Assembly: GCF_001941425.1 (NCBI RefSeq)
Contig: NZ_CP009244.1
Span: 1,798,001 to 1,862,000 of the forward strand
Direction: 5' to 3'
Length of the DNA stretch: 64,000 bases
Origin: Corynebacterium ammoniagenes DSM 20306
GTDB taxonomy: Bacteria; Actinomycetota; Actinomycetes; Mycobacteriales; Mycobacteriaceae
Notes under the pieces: generated by a model
Databases searched by the model: none
The model's input: only the letters and a program-made list of their open reading frames with translations
What the model was told of the DNA's origin: nothing
Shown: in pieces, positions 62,698-64,000 of the stretch
How the letters are laid out: every line of letters starts with the position of its first letter
Numbering within the stretch: position 1 is the stretch's first letter
Program-made: the position numbers and the translations under genes

Positions 62698-63470
62698 GAC
62701 AGGGCCTCCTGGGATCCTAGTTGTTCCAGTGCTGGGCGTTGACTTATCGCACTCGATTCTAGGCGCGGGTCGGCGTCATATAATTTGGCGCGATCGACAA
62801 TGGTCTCTGCGACCACCTTTGCCATCGGCGCTAGTTGATGTAGCGGGCGATTGCGGTGTACTCGCGGGGGCAGGTGTACCTGCGCGATGGAATCAGCGCC
62901 GAAGAAGTGAGCCATGTCAATCATTAGCCCGGCCTCTACGCCATAGCCATCGACGAAAGGTAGCTGGCGTGCGATGGAACGGCGAATGGCGTATTCACCA
63001 CCGAGTGGCTGGTAAATATGCGAAAGCTGCGGAAAGAACATGCTCAACAATGGTTTGGCAGTAAGCTCCGTGACGCGCCCGCCGCCATTGGGTTCCGCCC
63101 CGAAAGTGCGGCGATAGACCGGTTTGACCAAGTGCACCGACGCATCTTTGCACGGCTCGGCCAACGCGGAAACGAGCCCAGGAGCGGCCGATTCCAAGTC
63201 CGCGTCCACAAAGACCACGATGTCACCTTGTGCCGCGTGTACACCCCGCCACAGCGATTCCCCTTTACCGGGTCGTACAGGAATATCCGGCAGAACCTCA
63301 CGCCAATTTATAACGCGTGCGCCGGCAGCGGTTGCCTCCGCGGCGGTGGAGTCGGTGGAATCAGCATCAATGACTAAGACTTCCAGCGGGTTATCTGCCA
63401 GGCAAGCACGGATTACATGCGCGATGGTTGCTTCTTCATTAAGCGCTGGGATGACTACTGAAACCCTCAT
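62694..63470 (-). CDS. gpgS: Glucosyl-3-phosphoglycerate synthase
   Basis: Transfers glucose from an NDP-glucose to 3-phosphoglycerate, the first step toward glucosylglycerate and methylglucose lipopolysaccharides. The 258-aa GT-A (GT81) protein has SVVIPALNEE (4-13), the DxD motif DAD (89-91), GGGRVTELTAKPLL (129-142) and QPLGGEYAIRR (154-164). It overlaps folP2 and the DivIVA-like gene by 4 bp each (ATGA). Shorter at the N-terminus than the mycobacterial enzyme by my recollection. Confidence 0.92.
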   Translation of the reverse strand: MRVSVVIPALNEEATIAHVIRACLADNPLEVLVIDADSTDSTAAEATAAGARVINWREVLPDIPVRPGKGESLWRGVHAAQGDIVVFVDADLESAAPGLVSALAEPCKDASVHLVKPVYRRTFGAEPNGGGRVTELTAKPLLSMFFPQLSHIYQPLGGEYAIRRSIARQLPFVDGYGVEAGLMIDMAHFFGADSIAQVHLPPRVHRNRPLHQLAPMAKVVAETIVDRAKLYDADPRLESSAISQRPALEQLGSQEALS

Positions 63471-64000
63471 GCCAGCCCCCTGGTGGTTGCCAGCGGTGCG
63501 GTAATTCCTTGGATAGCCGCGGTCATTCGGATGGCATCGATGGTTTCTTTGACCTCATGCACGCGAAATGCGGCAACACCTTTCGATGCTGCCCAACTGG
63601 TGGCAGCAATGGTTCCGGCAACGCGTTCGCCGACCTCGCGGCCGAGCGTCTCGCCGACAAAGTCCTTATTAGACAGCGCCATCAATACTGGCCAGCCTGT
63701 AGCTACTACTTCATCAATACGGCGCAGCAGTTCTAAACCGTGGAAGGTATTTTTCCCGAAATCGTGAGTGGGGTCGATAAAAGTAAGCTCCGGTGGGCAC
63801 CCTAAATCGACAGCGCGTTGCGCCAAGGTGGTGGTTTCTGCAATCACATCAGCAACCACATCATCGAAATGCACGCGGTGCGGGCGGGTGCGCGGCTTAA
63901 CTCCCCCGGTGTGTGAGCAGACATAGCCCACCCCGTGGGCACCGGCGACTTCAATAAGTTCCGGGTCCCACCCAGCCCAGGTGTCATTGATCAGGGTTGC
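63467..64000 (-). CDS. folP2: Dihydropteroate synthase family protein, partial (FolP2)
   Basis: The C-terminal 177 residues are visible; the start lies beyond the right edge. Motifs are LINDTWAG, GYVCSHTGG, FIDPTHDFGKNTFHGLELLRR and VLMALSNKDFVG, with C-terminal FRVHEVKETIDAIRM, all of the DHPS TIM barrel. The second FolP copy coupled to gpgS is a conserved actinobacterial arrangement (Rv1207-Rv1208), and this paralogue is thought not to be the main folate enzyme. ATGA overlap with gpgS. Confidence 0.9.
   Translation of the reverse strand, partial: ATLINDTWAGWDPELIEVAGAHGVGYVCSHTGGVKPRTRPHRVHFDDVVADVIAETTTLAQRAVDLGCPPELTFIDPTHDFGKNTFHGLELLRRIDEVVATGWPVLMALSNKDFVGETLGREVGERVAGTIAATSWAASKGVAAFRVHEVKETIDAIRMTAAIQGITAPLATTRGLA

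Noticed and set aside
1..64000. CRISPR arrays, insertion sequences, prophage or attachment-site duplications
   Set aside because: No spaced direct-repeat series, transposase or integrase motifs were seen on either strand; the single tRNA has no duplicated 3' end nearby that I could find.

Overview
The window is a stretch of actinobacterial chromosome, almost certainly from a Corynebacterium. Three things point there: the argS-lysA-hom-thrB order, a fused E2/E1 2-oxoglutarate dehydrogenase (OdhA type) without a lipoyl domain, and the order folP2-gpgS-(DivIVA-like)-rlmA-DUF3117-glgA/glgC-O-methyltransferase-sigE-anti-sigma-tatB-mrp, which is shared with mycobacteria. Base composition is moderately GC-rich. 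Several predicted mRNAs appear leaderless, as is common in this group. The species cannot be fixed from sequence reading alone. I see no insertion sequence, prophage, CRISPR array, rRNA or replication origin.

Layout. 1-5077 (minus strand): argS, lysA, hom and the start of thrB, giving arginyl-tRNA synthetase plus the last step of lysine synthesis and the homoserine/threonine branch. 5289-10140 (plus): lactate permease and lutABC, an L-lactate uptake and oxidation unit. 10346-12063: a secreted S33-type peptidase, then tRNA-Arg(CCG) set against a terminator hairpin. 12214-13749 (minus): small membrane or acidic proteins, a PspC-domain protein and a MarR regulator. 13928-22027 (minus): four codirectional genes in the order SNF2 helicase, SWIM zinc-finger protein, SbcD-like nuclease, SbcC/Rad50-like ATPase; they look like one DNA-maintenance operon. 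22461-27609: PutP, a membrane-anchored HNH nuclease, a small membrane protein, and DEAD-box helicase DeaD. 28014-30643: a membrane protein with an Asp/Trp-repeat tail followed by a histidine kinase and response regulator.

30640-39397: histidine utilisation (hutI, hutU, hutH, two regulators, divergent hutG) and a YjiH-type membrane protein. 39614-41555: an MFS exporter and an unknown gene, divergent around two LexA/SOS-like boxes. 41629-45456: acidic protein, type-B carboxylesterase, unknown glycine-rich protein. 45677-49432: odhA. 49506-52843: PPE/EspB-like low-complexity protein, DUF3558-like lipoprotein, second lipoprotein. 52888-56427: mrp, tatB, anti-sigma factor, sigE, O-methyltransferase. 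57057-60988: glgC and glgA (glycogen) and a GH32-fold protein whose catalytic motifs look lost. 61076-64000: rlmA-like methyltransferase, DUF3117 protein, DivIVA-like protein, gpgS and partial folP2.

Most genes are ordinary core or catabolic genes. The best leads for something undescribed are the Asp/Trp-tail protein with its two-component system, the paired SOS-like boxes at 40.93-40.98 kb, the apparently catalytically dead GH32 protein beside glgA, the SNF2-SWIM-SbcD-SbcC operon, and the terminator/promoter interlock in front of tRNA-Arg. All functions are read from motifs by eye; no database search was run.
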